Origin: an uncultured Verrucomicrobia subdivision 3 bacterium
GTDB lineage: Bacteria > Verrucomicrobiota > Verrucomicrobiia > Limisphaerales > UBA8199
Length of the DNA stretch: 36,280 nt
Assembly (NCBI GenBank): GCA_903912925.1
Contig: CAIWJG010000706.1
Coordinates: 1 to 36,280 of the forward strand
Reading direction: 5' to 3'
The notes under the pieces are model-generated. The model worked only from the letters and a program-made list of their open reading frames with translations. It made no database searches and had not been told where the DNA came from. The translations under genes and the position numbers were made by a program. Of this stretch, positions 22,550-30,560 are shown one piece after another (position 1 is the first letter of the stretch; every line of letters begins with the position of its first letter).

Positions 22550-23836
22550 TCAGTTAAACCTGTGCCAGAGCTGTTCGTAGGCGGCGACCAGACCGGCAAA
22601 GCTGGTCGCTCGAGTGCGGATCTCGCGCTGAACGCGGCGAAGCAGCATCGCCTCTGTCGGCGGGGATGCTTCCCACAGCAACAGGCAGAGCGCGTGCAGC
22701 AGCCGTTGGCGCGGATAGGCGGCGCCCGCCGTGGCCAGCGCTGCTCCCAGCCCGAAGGCGCGCACGTTGACCAGGCGGTTGCGGTGCGGCGAGGTCTCCG
22801 GGCACTTGTCCGCGCGGCTCAACGCGTAGGCGCGGGTGGTCGCGAAAGCCGTGTCCAGGCGGCGGTTTTCCAGCCAGAGCCAGAGCTGGTTGCCCAGTTC
22901 GCTTAATTCAGCGTGCCGCCGCGCCAGGGCCGCTTGCGGCTCCGTCGAGCGAACCGGATGGAGCTTGAAGGCGACTCCCGCTGCGTGATGCTGGCGGAGG
23001 GCTTGGAACGGAGCGGTGGCGCCCGAGGCCTCCAGCCGGGCCAGGCGCTCGTGTCGCTCCCGGCAGCTCCAGTGATACAGGCCGTGAGCGGTGAGCAGCA
23101 CATCTCCGAAAGCCAGTTCTGCCTTCGCGAGGTTGCGGCCGACAAAGTCGGCTTCCTCCGGTCCGAAGCGCTCGCGCCGGAGGCGTTCCGCGCTGAACAG
23201 CAGACCCGAGCAGCGGTTCAGCAGCAGCCGCGTCGCTTCGTGCAGGGGTATGGCCCGCGAATCACAGTGCTGCGCGCAACCCGTCAGCAGCGAGTCATCC
23301 CCCACCAGCCAGCGCCGGCCCAGCACCAGGTCGTAGTAGAACATCGCAGGCGCGCTGCGACGCAACTTGTCCAGCGTTAGAAGTTTGAACTCGACCTCCA
23401 GCCCGGCTTCGGGGGAGAGCCGCGCGCCCAAGGCGTGCAGCCCCGCGCGGTACCTGCGCTCGGCCAGCAGCAGGTTGCCCCGTACGAAGACATAGAACTC
23501 CAGATCGTTGTAAGGCCGGTCGCCGGACGCATCCCGCAGCACCCCGCCTTCCCCGCGACCGTAGCCCCCCGCCAGCAGCAGGCCCTCAAGCTGCGCCGCC
23601 GGGATCAGTTGCGCCACCTCACCGGCTACCCGGGCGCACACCAGCGCCAAATGCCGCTCCAGCGCTTCGCTGCCGTCCAGGGTAAAACGACGCGGCCCTG
23701 GGTGATGCGTATGCACTGCACCTGCACTGGTGCCGGCGGCTGCAGCGCCGTGGTCCAGAGGGTCGCCAGGGGGCAATTCCCACGGAATACGGCCATTTTT
23801 CAATATTGTTGTCACGGTATCGTTCAATACGAGCAT
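22550..23836 (-). CDS. Nucleotidyltransferase-fold protein of the polysaccharide locus
   Basis: The 428-residue product has a Pol-beta-type nucleotidyltransferase motif: LEGLLLAGGYGRGEGGVL (hG-G from residue 90) followed by YNDLEFYVFV, in which D111 and E113 form the Dh(D/E)h metal pair. A third acid may be the Glu in GLEVEFKLLTLDKL. The rest, from about 150, is mainly helical and Arg/Leu-rich (ATRLLLNRCSGLLFSAERLR, AFGDVLLTAHGLYHWSCRER) and I do not recognise it. Such proteins can transfer nucleotides to small molecules or proteins; the substrate is unknown. It heads the minus-strand half of the polysaccharide locus. The start is uncertain: the candidate sigma-54 site just upstream would start transcription at about this ATG, so a later start such as GTG 23716 is possible. 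Confidence 0.7.
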   Translation of the reverse strand: MLVLNDTVTTILKNGRIPWELPPGDPLDHGAAAAGTSAGAVHTHHPGPRRFTLDGSEALERHLALVCARVAGEVAQLIPAAQLEGLLLAGGYGRGEGGVLRDASGDRPYNDLEFYVFVRGNLLLAERRYRAGLHALGARLSPEAGLEVEFKLLTLDKLRRSAPAMFYYDLVLGRRWLVGDDSLLTGCAQHCDSRAIPLHEATRLLLNRCSGLLFSAERLRRERFGPEEADFVGRNLAKAELAFGDVLLTAHGLYHWSCRERHERLARLEASGATAPFQALRQHHAAGVAFKLHPVRSTEPQAALARRHAELSELGNQLWLWLENRRLDTAFATTRAYALSRADKCPETSPHRNRLVNVRAFGLGAALATAGAAYPRQRLLHALCLLLWEASPPTEAMLLRRVQREIRTRATSFAGLVAAYEQLWHRFN

Positions 23837-23843
23837 CCCTATC

Positions 23844-23857
23844 GCTCGTAGCGTGCC
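23844..23857 (-). promoter_or_regulatory. Possible sigma-54 (-24/-12) promoter before the nucleotidyltransferase-fold gene
   Basis: On the minus strand TTTGGCACGCTACGAGCG has GG, ten bases, GC, with a perfect TGGCACG half. It resembles the site at 11480-11494 (TTTGGCACG then AGCG after a matching gap). The -12 half is again not TTGC. It is so close to the annotated ATG that the true start codon may be further in. Confidence 0.35.
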
Positions 23858-23888
23858 AAATCCAAATGCAATGCCAGGAAGGCAGCCG

Positions 23889-23913
23889 GAAACGTGAAAC
23901 GTGAAACGTGAAA
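23889..23913. repeat. 7-bp tandem repeat (GTGAAAC)
   Basis: Three and a half copies of the GTGAAAC heptamer lie in the divergent gap between the nucleotidyltransferase-fold gene and the cytochrome gene. The same unit occurs at 17782 and at 20763-20856. Confidence 0.8.
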
Positions 23914-23958
23914 TTTGCGGCGTTTAGAGGTTCGCGAAATGTCTTTGCGAAATCTCTT

Positions 23959-23979
23959 TTGACACCAGGACCATCCTGG
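23959..23979 (+). promoter_or_regulatory. TTGACA box next to a 15-bp palindrome, possible promoter/operator
   Basis: TTGACA at 23959-23964 is followed directly by CCAGGA-CCA-TCCTGG at 23965-23979, a perfect palindrome with a 3-nt centre, about 30 bp before the cytochrome start. No good -10 box is visible at the right spacing, so this is only a candidate operator. Confidence 0.25.
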
Positions 23980-24010
23980 ATGATGCTGCCCGCCAATTAC
24001 AAATGAACCT

Positions 24011-24436
24011 ATGACCAGAATCATCCTTATCGCATGTGTTAGCGTCTCCTTCGCCTTGGGGCATGGCAGCGCCCAGGCGGCCGAGAAGAAGGGGGTGGAC
24101 CTCTCGAAGCTTCCGCCCACCTCAGACAAAATCGGTGTCACCTACGCCACGGACATCAAGCCCATGCTTGAAAAGTCGTGCCTCCGGTGCCATGACGGCG
24201 TGAAGCCGAAAGCCAAGCTGCGCCTGGACAGCCTGGAAGGCGTGCTCAAAGGCGGTGAGGATGGCAAGGTCATCCTGGCCGGCGACAGCGCCGGCAGCAT
24301 GCTCGTCCACAGCGTCGCGCACCTCGGGAACGCGGATGGCTATATGCCGCCGCCCCGGAACAAGGCGGGGATTCAGCCGTTGACCAAGGAGCAGATCGGG
24401 CTGATTCGCGCCTGGATTGACCAGGGCGCGAAGTAG
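24011..24436 (+). CDS. Planctomycete-type cytochrome c, single domain
   Basis: The 141-residue protein has a signal peptide of about 23 residues (MTRIILIACVSVSFALGHGS, cut near AQA/AE). The mature part contains one haem-binding CxxCH motif, SCLRCHDGVKPKAKLRLDSL (CLRCH at 57-61), in the setting typical of the PSCyt1 domain common in Planctomycetes and Verrucomicrobia: a preceding IKPMLEKSC segment and a following GDSAGSMLVHSVAH and MPPPRNKAG block, where a Met may be the second iron ligand. In larger relatives this domain is fused to DUF1549/DUF1553; here it stands alone. It is probably a periplasmic electron carrier. It lies 11 bp before the GH5-like gene and is likely co-transcribed with it. 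Confidence 0.85.
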   Translation: MTRIILIACVSVSFALGHGSAQAAEKKGVDLSKLPPTSDKIGVTYATDIKPMLEKSCLRCHDGVKPKAKLRLDSLEGVLKGGEDGKVILAGDSAGSMLVHSVAHLGNADGYMPPPRNKAGIQPLTKEQIGLIRAWIDQGAK

Positions 24437-24447
24437 GCCGGCGAGAA

Positions 24448-25896
24448 ATGAACCGGCCTGTTGTTCTGGTGCTGCTCGCGCTCTGCTGCGGCGGCTGTGC
24501 CTGGGGCGGAACGCTATCAAGCGCAGGTAAAGCGCCGTTGCCGAAGATCCAGATCCGCTCGGACGGGCAGGGGTTCGTAACCGCCAAGGGCAAGCCGTTC
24601 GTGCCGTTTGGGCTGACTTACTTTCGTTCCGGCACCGGTTGGGCGCCGCAGGTATGGAAGAAGTTCGATGCCGATGCCACGCGTCGTGATTTCGTCCGCA
24701 TGAAGGAGCTGGGGGTGAATTGCGTGCGGGTCTTCATCAGCTATGGCTCGTTTTACCCGGAGCCGGGCAAGCTGGAGCCGGAGGGCTTGGCGAAGTTCGA
24801 CGTGTTTCTCAAACTGGCGGAAGAGCAGGGGATCTATGTCCATCCCACCGGTCCCGACCATTGGGAAGGCTCGCCGGAGTGGGCCCGGGGGGATCGCATG
24901 GCGGACGAGCGCGCGCTGGCGGCGACGGAGACCTTCTGGCGCCTGTTTGCCGCAAGGTATCAGGGGCGTTCGGTGATTTTTGGCTACGACCTGCGCAATG
25001 AGCCGGAGATGGGGTGGGACGGGCCGGTGATGCTCAAGCGGTGGAACGACTGGCTGCGCAGCACATACGCCACGGGCGAGCGAGTGGGGCAGGCCTGGGC
25101 CGGCACGAACCAGACCTTCGAGCTGGGCAGCGTCCCGATCCCCCAGGCCAAAGATGCCCCGGGCAGCCGGGAGTTGCTGGACTATCAGCGCTTTCGCGAG
25201 GACCTGGCCGACGAATGGACGCGGCGGCAGGTGGCGGCGATCAAGGCCGCCGACCCTCAAGCGCTGGTCACGGTGGGGCTGATCCAGTGGTCGGTGCCCT
25301 CGCTGCTGCCTGGCGTGCGGCATTACGCGGGGTTTCGGCCGGAGCGGCAGGCGAAGCTGCTGGACTTCATGGAAATCCACTTCTACCCGCTCAATCGCGG
25401 GGCCTACGAATACCGCAACGACGAGGAGGAGGCGCGGAACCTGGCCTACTTGCAGGGGGTCGTGGGCGAAGTGGCGAGGACCGGCAAGCCGGTCGTGGTG
25501 GCTGAATATGGCTGGTATGGCGGCGGCAAACCGCGTTTCGACGGCGGGAAGCACCCGTTTGCTTCAGAGGAACAGCAGGCCCGCTGGTGCCGGAAATTGG
25601 TAGAGACGACCGCCGGTCCTGCCGTCGGCTGGCTCAACTGGGGACTTTACGATCAGCCCGAAGCGACCGACCCGAGCGAGTTCAGCGGCCTGCTGACCGC
25701 GGACGGCAAACTCAAAGCCTGGGGCCGCGAATTCCAGCAGCTCGCCCGCCGGTATCGCGGCAAGCGGATTGCGAGCCGGACGCCGATGTCCACGCCAGTG
25801 CTTGATTGGGATGCGTGCCTGACGAGCGCCGCCGCCGGCAACCGCTTCCGCGAACAGTATTACCAGGCCCTCCAGCCAGCGCATTTCCGGCCCTAG
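24448..25896 (+). CDS. GH5-like glycoside hydrolase lipoprotein
   Basis: This 482-residue protein begins with a lipoprotein signal (VLVLLALCCGGC) and has a TIM-barrel of the cellulase/mannanase (GH5, clan GH-A) type. The N-terminal strand region reads FVTAKGKPFVPFGLTYFRSG, followed by RMKELGVNCVRVFISYG. The acid/base is probably Glu 185 in YDLRNEPEMGWD and the nucleophile Glu 353 in PVVVAEYGWYGGG, at the ends of strands 4 and 7. FMEIHFYPLN matches the strand 6 'HxYP' region. The position of the catalytic pair is normal for the clan; the exact family and substrate are open. It is likely anchored in a membrane facing the periplasm or outside, and could act with the glycosidase at 1632-4337 on similar polymers. 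Confidence 0.8.
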   Translation: MNRPVVLVLLALCCGGCAWGGTLSSAGKAPLPKIQIRSDGQGFVTAKGKPFVPFGLTYFRSGTGWAPQVWKKFDADATRRDFVRMKELGVNCVRVFISYGSFYPEPGKLEPEGLAKFDVFLKLAEEQGIYVHPTGPDHWEGSPEWARGDRMADERALAATETFWRLFAARYQGRSVIFGYDLRNEPEMGWDGPVMLKRWNDWLRSTYATGERVGQAWAGTNQTFELGSVPIPQAKDAPGSRELLDYQRFREDLADEWTRRQVAAIKAADPQALVTVGLIQWSVPSLLPGVRHYAGFRPERQAKLLDFMEIHFYPLNRGAYEYRNDEEEARNLAYLQGVVGEVARTGKPVVVAEYGWYGGGKPRFDGGKHPFASEEQQARWCRKLVETTAGPAVGWLNWGLYDQPEATDPSEFSGLLTADGKLKAWGREFQQLARRYRGKRIASRTPMSTPVLDWDACLTSAAAGNRFREQYYQALQPAHFRP

Positions 25897-25960
25897 CCGA
25901 CTCAGCCCCCAATCTATTCCCCGAGATTGAGTTTGCCGGAATTTTCCTCAACTATGCGCC

Positions 25961-26533
25961 ATGGCAAAGTCGAGACTCCTTGGTTGTTTGGCCCTGGGCG
26001 TGGCGCTGCTGCTGACGGGATGCGGCCCGCAGGCTTCGATTCCGCAGGGCGTCCAGGTTTTCTTCTCGCCGGGAGGTGGAGCTACAGAGGCAGTGGTCAA
26101 TGTCCTGGATCACGCGACCAACGCCGTCCTCGTGCAGGCCTATAGCTTCACCTCGGCGCCCATTGCCCAGGCCCTGGTGCAAGCCCATCGGCGGGGCGTA
26201 AAGGTACAGGCAATCCTCGACCGCAGCCAGCGGACGGAAAAGTATTCGGAGGCGGATTTCCTCAAGCACAGCGGCATCCCCACCCTCATTGACGCCCGGC
26301 ACGCCATTGCGCACAACAAGATCATCATCATTGACGGCTATCTGGTTCTTACGGGGTCATTCAACTTCACGCGTGCGGCGGAAGAGCACAACGCTGAGAA
26401 TCTCCTGGTGATCAACGACCCCGTGCTCGCCAAACAGTATATCGAGAACTGGTACGCGCACGAACAGCACTCGGAGCCGTTCGAGCGCGCGGATAAGCCC
26501 GTGGAACGGACGGGCCGCACGAAGCGCTATTAG
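25961..26533 (+). CDS. Phospholipase D-type nuclease (Nuc-like) lipoprotein
   Basis: The 190-residue product has a lipoprotein signal, GCLALGVALLLTGC, and one PLD domain of the Nuc type, in which two chains form the active site. The first half shows GVQVFFSPGGGATEAVVNVL and AVLVQAYSFTSAPIAQALVQ, and the catalytic HxK(x)4D motif lies in AHNKIIIIDGYLVLTGSFNF, followed by NAENLLVINDPVLAKQYIEN with the usual Glu/Asn. Members degrade DNA or RNA non-specifically and Nuc homologues are exported. The lipobox suggests a periplasmic or surface place. It stands 64 bp after the GH5-like gene in the same direction. The C-terminal tail is short and basic (RTGRTKRY). Confidence 0.9.
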   Translation: MAKSRLLGCLALGVALLLTGCGPQASIPQGVQVFFSPGGGATEAVVNVLDHATNAVLVQAYSFTSAPIAQALVQAHRRGVKVQAILDRSQRTEKYSEADFLKHSGIPTLIDARHAIAHNKIIIIDGYLVLTGSFNFTRAAEEHNAENLLVINDPVLAKQYIENWYAHEQHSEPFERADKPVERTGRTKRY

Positions 26534-26583
26534 CGCCTTGCGCCATGCTTGCCCGAGCACTCTAGTCCCGGCTTGAAAGCACC

Positions 26584-27474
26584 GTGCCGAAACCTGAAGC
26601 TCAGCCCGTGCGTTGGAAGAAGATCACATTGGTCGGCGTTGGCCTGTTAGGCGGCTCCCTGGGCATGGCCCTGCGGAAGCGGCGACTCGCGGGGTCCGTA
26701 GTAGGATTTGTCCGCCGCGTGGCTAGTGTGACCGAATGTGAAGAGCTCGGCGCCGTCCACCTGGCCACCCGCAACCTGCGGCAGGCCGTCGAAGGTGCGG
26801 ACCTGATTGTCCTGTGTACTCCCCTCGCTCAAATGCGTTCCCTGGTCGAGCGGATGCTTCCGTGGCTCAAACCGGGCGCGATCGTTACGGACGTCGGGAG
26901 CGTCAAGGGGAGCGTCGTGCGGGATTTGGAAACGCTCGTGGCCAGTGCGGAGGCGCACTTTGTCGGCAGCCATCCGATGGCCGGCGCGGAGAAGATGGGC
27001 GTGACCGCAGCCCGGGCGGATTTGTTCGGCGGCGCCGTTTGCGTGGTGACGCCTACCAGGAAGTCCAACGCGGCAGCGGTGCGCCAGGTCGAGCAGTTGT
27101 GGCAGTCGGTCGGTTCATGCCTGCTCCGGCTTACGCCGGAAGCGCACGATGAGTTCGTCAGCCGGTCCAGCCATTTGCCGCATGTCGTGGCCGCGCAATT
27201 GGCGCGCCTCATTCTCAGTCCGGGACATCCGAAAGAGCAGGGGATGCTGTGCGCTAACGGGTTCCGGGACACTACCCGCATCGCGTCCGGCTCGCCGGAG
27301 ATGTGGCGGGATATCGCCCTGGCCAATCGGCGGAACCTGTCGCGCGCCCTGGAGGCGTTTGCGCAGGGTCTGCAGGAGTTCAAACGCGCGCTTAGGAGAA
27401 GGGACGTCGAGGCCGTGGGGAGCTTTTTCGAGCAGGCCAGGGAAAGGCGCGAGCAGTGGTCGAAGAAAGGCTAA
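26584..27474 (+). CDS. tyrA: Prephenate dehydrogenase
   Basis: This NAD(P)-dependent enzyme turns prephenate into 4-hydroxyphenylpyruvate on the way to tyrosine. The 296-residue product starts with a GTG and has the dinucleotide-binding LVGVGLLGGSLGMALRKR (GxGxxGxS). It continues with LIVLCTPLAQMRSLVERMLP, the substrate-site GSHPMAGAEKMGVTAARADL, and HDEFVSRSSHLPHVVAAQLA, which is the conserved His segment. Alternatively arogenate may be the substrate; the sequence cannot tell. No chorismate mutase or ACT domain is fused. It heads tyrA-aroA-cmk-plsC, an order with parallels in many bacteria. Its stop codon lies within the left arm of the heptamer hairpin before aroA. Confidence 0.92.
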   Translation: MPKPEAQPVRWKKITLVGVGLLGGSLGMALRKRRLAGSVVGFVRRVASVTECEELGAVHLATRNLRQAVEGADLIVLCTPLAQMRSLVERMLPWLKPGAIVTDVGSVKGSVVRDLETLVASAEAHFVGSHPMAGAEKMGVTAARADLFGGAVCVVTPTRKSNAAAVRQVEQLWQSVGSCLLRLTPEAHDEFVSRSSHLPHVVAAQLARLILSPGHPKEQGMLCANGFRDTTRIASGSPEMWRDIALANRRNLSRALEAFAQGLQEFKRALRRRDVEAVGSFFEQARERREQWSKKG

Positions 27475-27556
27475 ATGCGAAAGCCTAAAATGATCCCGAA
27501 CCCTTTCCTCTTTAGCCTTCAGCCTTTAGCCTTTAGCCTTTAGCCTTTAGCCTTTA
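27463..27556. repeat. 7-bp repeat array (TTTAGCC) with inverted partner, overlapping the tyrA stop
   Basis: The right arm has six near-perfect copies of TTTAGCC at about 27512-27556, one of them TTCAGCC. The left arm, AAAGGCTAAATGCGAAAGCC, starts inside tyrA and includes its TAA. The arms pair as a hairpin between tyrA and aroA, ending just before the aroA start at 27565. Confidence 0.85.
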
Positions 27557-27564
27557 CTAAATAC

Positions 27565-28899
27565 ATGGGCTTGCCTGAACTCATTGAGATTGTCCCGCTC
27601 GACCAGCCGGTGCGGGCGGAGATTACGGTGCCGGGTTCCAAGAGCATCACGAACCGGGCCTTGGTCCTGGCAGCACTGGGCGAGGGCGAAACGACCTTGC
27701 AGGGTGCGCTCTGGAGCGAGGACACGCAGGTGATGGTCGAGTGCCTGCAGGAACTTGGGTTCATGGTGAACGTGGTGACCGATCCCCAGGAGCCGTGCAA
27801 TCGTACCGTGACGGTTTATGGCAAGGGGGGCGAAGTCCTGCCAGGGGGGACGGAGGCTCAGCCGTTGGAACTCTTTGTGGGCAATGCCGGCACTGCCGCC
27901 CGGTTTCTGGCGGCGATGGTCTGCCTCGGCAAGGGCGTTTATCGCCTGCACGGGGTGTCGCGAATGCACGAGCGCCCGCAGGCCCCGCTATTCCAGGCCT
28001 TGCGCGAGCTGGGCTATCGCCTCGAGTCGCCCAACGACAAGCTGCCCGCCCTGATTCACGGGGCCGGCCCGCGCACCGCCAAGTGCCGGGTGAGCATTGA
28101 CGAGAGTTCACAGTTTGCCTCGGCCTTGCTGCTGGGTGCGAACGCAGGAAAATGGCAGGTGACCCTGTCAGGGGAAAATGCGGAGGAGTCGCCTTATGTG
28201 GTCATGACTTCCAAGCTGATCTCGGCCTTTCCCCGCTGCGGAGGCTGGTTCCAGGTCGAGCCGGACGCTTCGAGCGCCAGTTATTTTTGGGCCGCGGGCT
28301 TCCTGCTCAGCTTTTGGGAAGCTTTGAGGGCGGTGCGGAGTCATCAGGACCCGTTTCCGGCCGGAGTCCTGGCGCCGGCCTCTGAAGTGGTTGTCAAGGC
28401 AGGTCCAACCTCCGATTGGCAGGTGGATGGAGCGTTTCCGCGCTTCCTGCCGTTGACGGCAGTCATTTCCCGGCAGACGGACCTTGGGGACAGCATCATG
28501 ACGGCGGTCGTGCTGGCGCCGTTCCTGGTGAAGCCGGTCCGCTTCACCGATCTCGGCCGCTTGCGCGTGCAGGAATGCGAGCGCGTCGCCGCCCTGCGAA
28601 CGGAGCTAACGAAGTGCGGCGCGAAGGTCGTTGAGGAAGGTGATACGCTGACGGTCTTCCCCTCCGAGCTCCACGGCGCCGAGATCGAGACCTACAACGA
28701 CCACCGCATAGCCATGTGCTTTGCAATTCTGGGATTGAAAGTCCCCGGCATAAGACTGCAGAATCCGGCCTGCGTGAAGAAGACCTTCCCGAATTTCTTT
28801 CAGAAGCTGGCTGCTCCGGCGCCCCACGGTTTGGGGGTCGCCATTCTTGACGGCAAGAGCGGGCGCGTCCTGAGTGAGGTAGAACTATTTGCAGCATGA
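27565..28899 (+). CDS. aroA: 3-phosphoshikimate 1-carboxyvinyltransferase (EPSP synthase)
   Basis: EPSP synthase joins shikimate 3-phosphate and phosphoenolpyruvate in the aromatic pathway. The 444-residue length is typical. Marks in order are [20 protein letters not shown] (the PGSKSxxNR substrate loop), [20 protein letters not shown] (GNAGTxxR), [42 protein letters not shown]-like [33 protein letters not shown] (the R-x-KE/E-x-R-like block) and [19 protein letters not shown] (DHRxAM). It is intact. Chorismate made downstream would feed the prephenate dehydrogenase next door. The start lies directly after the TTTAGCC repeat array, so the ribosome binding site is poor (TTTACTAAATAC precedes ATG). 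Confidence 0.97.
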   Translation: MGLPELIEIVPLDQPVRAEITVPGSKSITNRALVLAALGEGETTLQGALWSEDTQVMVECLQELGFMVNVVTDPQEPCNRTVTVYGKGGEVLPGGTEAQPLELFVGNAGTAARFLAAMVCLGKGVYRLHGVSRMHERPQAPLFQALRELGYRLESPNDKLPALIHGAGPRTAKCRVSIDESSQFASALLLGANAGKWQVTLSGENAEESPYVVMTSKLISAFPRCGGWFQVEPDASSASYFWAAGFLLSFWEALRAVRSHQDPFPAGVLAPASEVVVKAGPTSDWQVDGAFPRFLPLTAVISRQTDLGDSIMTAVVLAPFLVKPVRFTDLGRLRVQECERVAALRTELTKCGAKVVEEGDTLTVFPSELHGAEIETYNDHRIAMCFAILGLKVPGIRLQNPACVKKTFPNFFQKLAAPAPHGLGVAILDGKSGRVLSEVELFAA

Positions 28900-28910
28900 A
28901 ACACAAAGAA

Positions 28911-29085
28911 GTTACATTAGTTGCATCGTTACATCGTTACATCAGCAAGGCGGTGGCAGCTTTTCTCGTCTCCCATGCAACCCATGTAACTCATGCAACT
29001 CATGCAACTCATGCAACTCCTGTAACCCCTGTAACCCCTGTAACCCCTGTAACCCCTGCAACTCATGCAACCTTTGTAACTTGTT
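28911..29085. repeat. 8-9-bp repeat arrays in inverted orientation between aroA and cmk
   Basis: The left arm 28911-28943 has copies of GTTACATC/GTTGCATC. The right arm, about 28974-29085, has about twelve copies of a 9-bp unit (AACTCATGC, later AACCCCTGT). The arms are inverse complements of each other. Short ORFs reading CNSCNPCNP or THATHATPV are products of the repeat and not genes. Confidence 0.85.
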
Positions 29086-29094
29086 GACAACCCC

Positions 29095-29802
29095 ATGCCC
29101 CACCTGAAGCCTAAGGCACCGATTGTAATCGCGATTGACGGCACGAGCGCCAGCGGCAAGAGCACCAATTCCAAGCTGGTGGCGAAGGCGCTGAACTTCG
29201 TGCACGTGGATACGGGCGCGATGTACCGCACGCTGGCGTGGTATTGCCTCAAGCAGCGGGTGGATGTGCAGGACGACAAAGCCGTGGCCGCTGCCTGCCG
29301 CCGGTGGAAGACCGCGCTCAAGTGCGACGACGGCATTGCCTACCTGGAGGTGGGTGGGTATTACCCGGCCACGGAGATCCGCACGGCCGAAGTCAGTGCC
29401 GCGGTGCCGCACGTGGCGGCGGTGCCCAAAGTGCGCGATTGGATGAAGAAGACCCAACGCGAGTGCCTTAAGTTCGGCAGCCTCGTTATGGAAGGGCGAG
29501 ATATCGGCACGAATGTGTTCCCGGAAACGGATTTCAAGTATTACCTGGATGCCAAACTGGAGGAGCGCTCGCGCCGCCGGGCGGCGGACGGCATCCAGGA
29601 GAACCTGGCCGCGCGCGACCAGCGGGACAGCCAGCGGGCTGCGGCGCCGCTCATGATCGCCCTAGGAGCCAAGGTCATCAATAACTCCCTCATGACCGCG
29701 GAACAGACCAGTGGGACGATCCTGGCGGATATCAAGAAGCGCACGGCAGATCGAGAGAAGCGGGCGGTCAAAGGGGCAACTACTGAAAAGCTGAAACGCT
29801 GA
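29095..29802 (+). CDS. cmk: Cytidylate kinase
   Basis: The enzyme phosphorylates CMP and dCMP with ATP. The 235-residue product has the P-loop [20 protein letters not shown], then the CMP-site [17 protein letters not shown], the [20 protein letters not shown] segment (GRDIGT-VfPdA-KiYLtA in the family) and [14 protein letters not shown] with the LID arginines; the final conserved DS-R block reads [13 protein letters not shown]. The P-loop is normal. Its last codons (TEKLKR, stop 29800-29802) are encoded by the left arm of the heptamer hairpin at 29783-29868. Neighbouring aroA and plsC in this order are common in other phyla, where rpsA may replace plsC. Confidence 0.93.
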   Translation: MPHLKPKAPIVIAIDGTSASGKSTNSKLVAKALNFVHVDTGAMYRTLAWYCLKQRVDVQDDKAVAAACRRWKTALKCDDGIAYLEVGGYYPATEIRTAEVSAAVPHVAAVPKVRDWMKKTQRECLKFGSLVMEGRDIGTNVFPETDFKYYLDAKLEERSRRRAADGIQENLAARDQRDSQRAAAPLMIALGAKVINNSLMTAEQTSGTILADIKKRTADREKRAVKGATTEKLKR

Positions 29803-29868
29803 AACATGAAACCCAAACCGTCCCATCCGAATTTCAGCATTTCAGCATTTCAGCATTTCAGCATTTCC
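29783..29868. repeat. 8-bp repeat array (ATTTCAGC) with inverted partner coding the cmk C terminus
   Basis: The right arm has four copies of ATTTCAGC at 29830-29861. The left arm at 29783-29810 (CTGAAAAGCTGAAACGCTGA then AACATGAAA) is its inverse and encodes the last residues and stop of cmk. A long stem would form between cmk and plsC, right next to the plsC TTG start at 29871. Confidence 0.85.
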
Positions 29869-29870
29869 CT

Positions 29871-30524
29871 TTGAACCTTCCCTATTTCCTTGGCTGGTGT
29901 GGCTTCCGGGTGTTCTTTAAGTTTTACTTCCGGTGGCACGTCTATAACGCCGATCGGGTTCCGCTCAAGGGGGGGGTGATTCTGGCCTCGAACCACGCCA
30001 GCTATATAGATCCGCCACTGGTCGGGGCCGGCCTGCGGCGCCTCGTCAGCTACCTCGGGCGCGAGAATCTGTTTGGCATTCCCGTGCTGGGCTGGGTCTT
30101 GCGTCACTGGGAGGTGGTGCCCGTGGATCGAGATGGTGGCGGGGCCGTGGGGCTCCGGGCCATCCTCGATCGGTTGCTGGCGGGCAGCGCCATCCTGCTG
30201 TTCCCTGAGGGCACGCGGACCTACGATGGCAAGATCCAACCGGTGCGCGCGGGCATCGGACTCACGGTGCTTAAATCCACGGCGCCGGTGGTACCGGTGC
30301 GGGTGTTTGGAATGTTCGAGGCGTATGGTCGGCATCAGCTCTTCCCGCGCCCATACCCGGTAGCCGTGAAGTACGGCCAACCGATGCGCTTTGAACAACT
30401 GCGGGCGGAAGCAAAAGTCTGCTCAAAGCCCCGCCTCAAGCAGATCTACCAGCAGGTCGCTGATGAAATCATGGCGGCGGTTGTCAGGCTGGAGCCGTAC
30501 GAGGACAAAGCGCAGTTCCCGTGA
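29871..30524 (+). CDS. plsC: 1-acyl-sn-glycerol-3-phosphate acyltransferase
   Basis: PlsC adds the second acyl chain to lysophosphatidic acid at the inner membrane. The 217-residue product, from a TTG start at 29871, has the catalytic motif in LASNHASYIDPPLVGAGLRR (NHx4D: His 42, Asp 47), then LGRENLFGIPVLGWVLRHWE, the acyl-acceptor site LLFPEGTRTYDGKIQPVRAG (FPEGTR) and APVVPVRVFGMFEAYGRHQL. A hydrophobic N-terminal stretch (PYFLGWCGFRVFFKFYFRW) would attach it to the membrane. The start is fixed because the conserved core begins soon after and the 5' side is repeat DNA. It ends the tyrA-aroA-cmk-plsC group, and a large inverted array follows. Confidence 0.92.
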   Translation: MNLPYFLGWCGFRVFFKFYFRWHVYNADRVPLKGGVILASNHASYIDPPLVGAGLRRLVSYLGRENLFGIPVLGWVLRHWEVVPVDRDGGGAVGLRAILDRLLAGSAILLFPEGTRTYDGKIQPVRAGIGLTVLKSTAPVVPVRVFGMFEAYGRHQLFPRPYPVAVKYGQPMRFEQLRAEAKVCSKPRLKQIYQQVADEIMAAVVRLEPYEDKAQFP

Positions 30525-30560
30525 GGCGTCCCGCCTTGCGGATCACGCCCAGGAGTGGAA

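Noticed and set aside
28889-29107. Short ORFs with CNSCNPCNP or THATHATPV repeats between aroA and cmk
   Set aside because: They are readings of the 9-bp repeat array in two frames and not genes.
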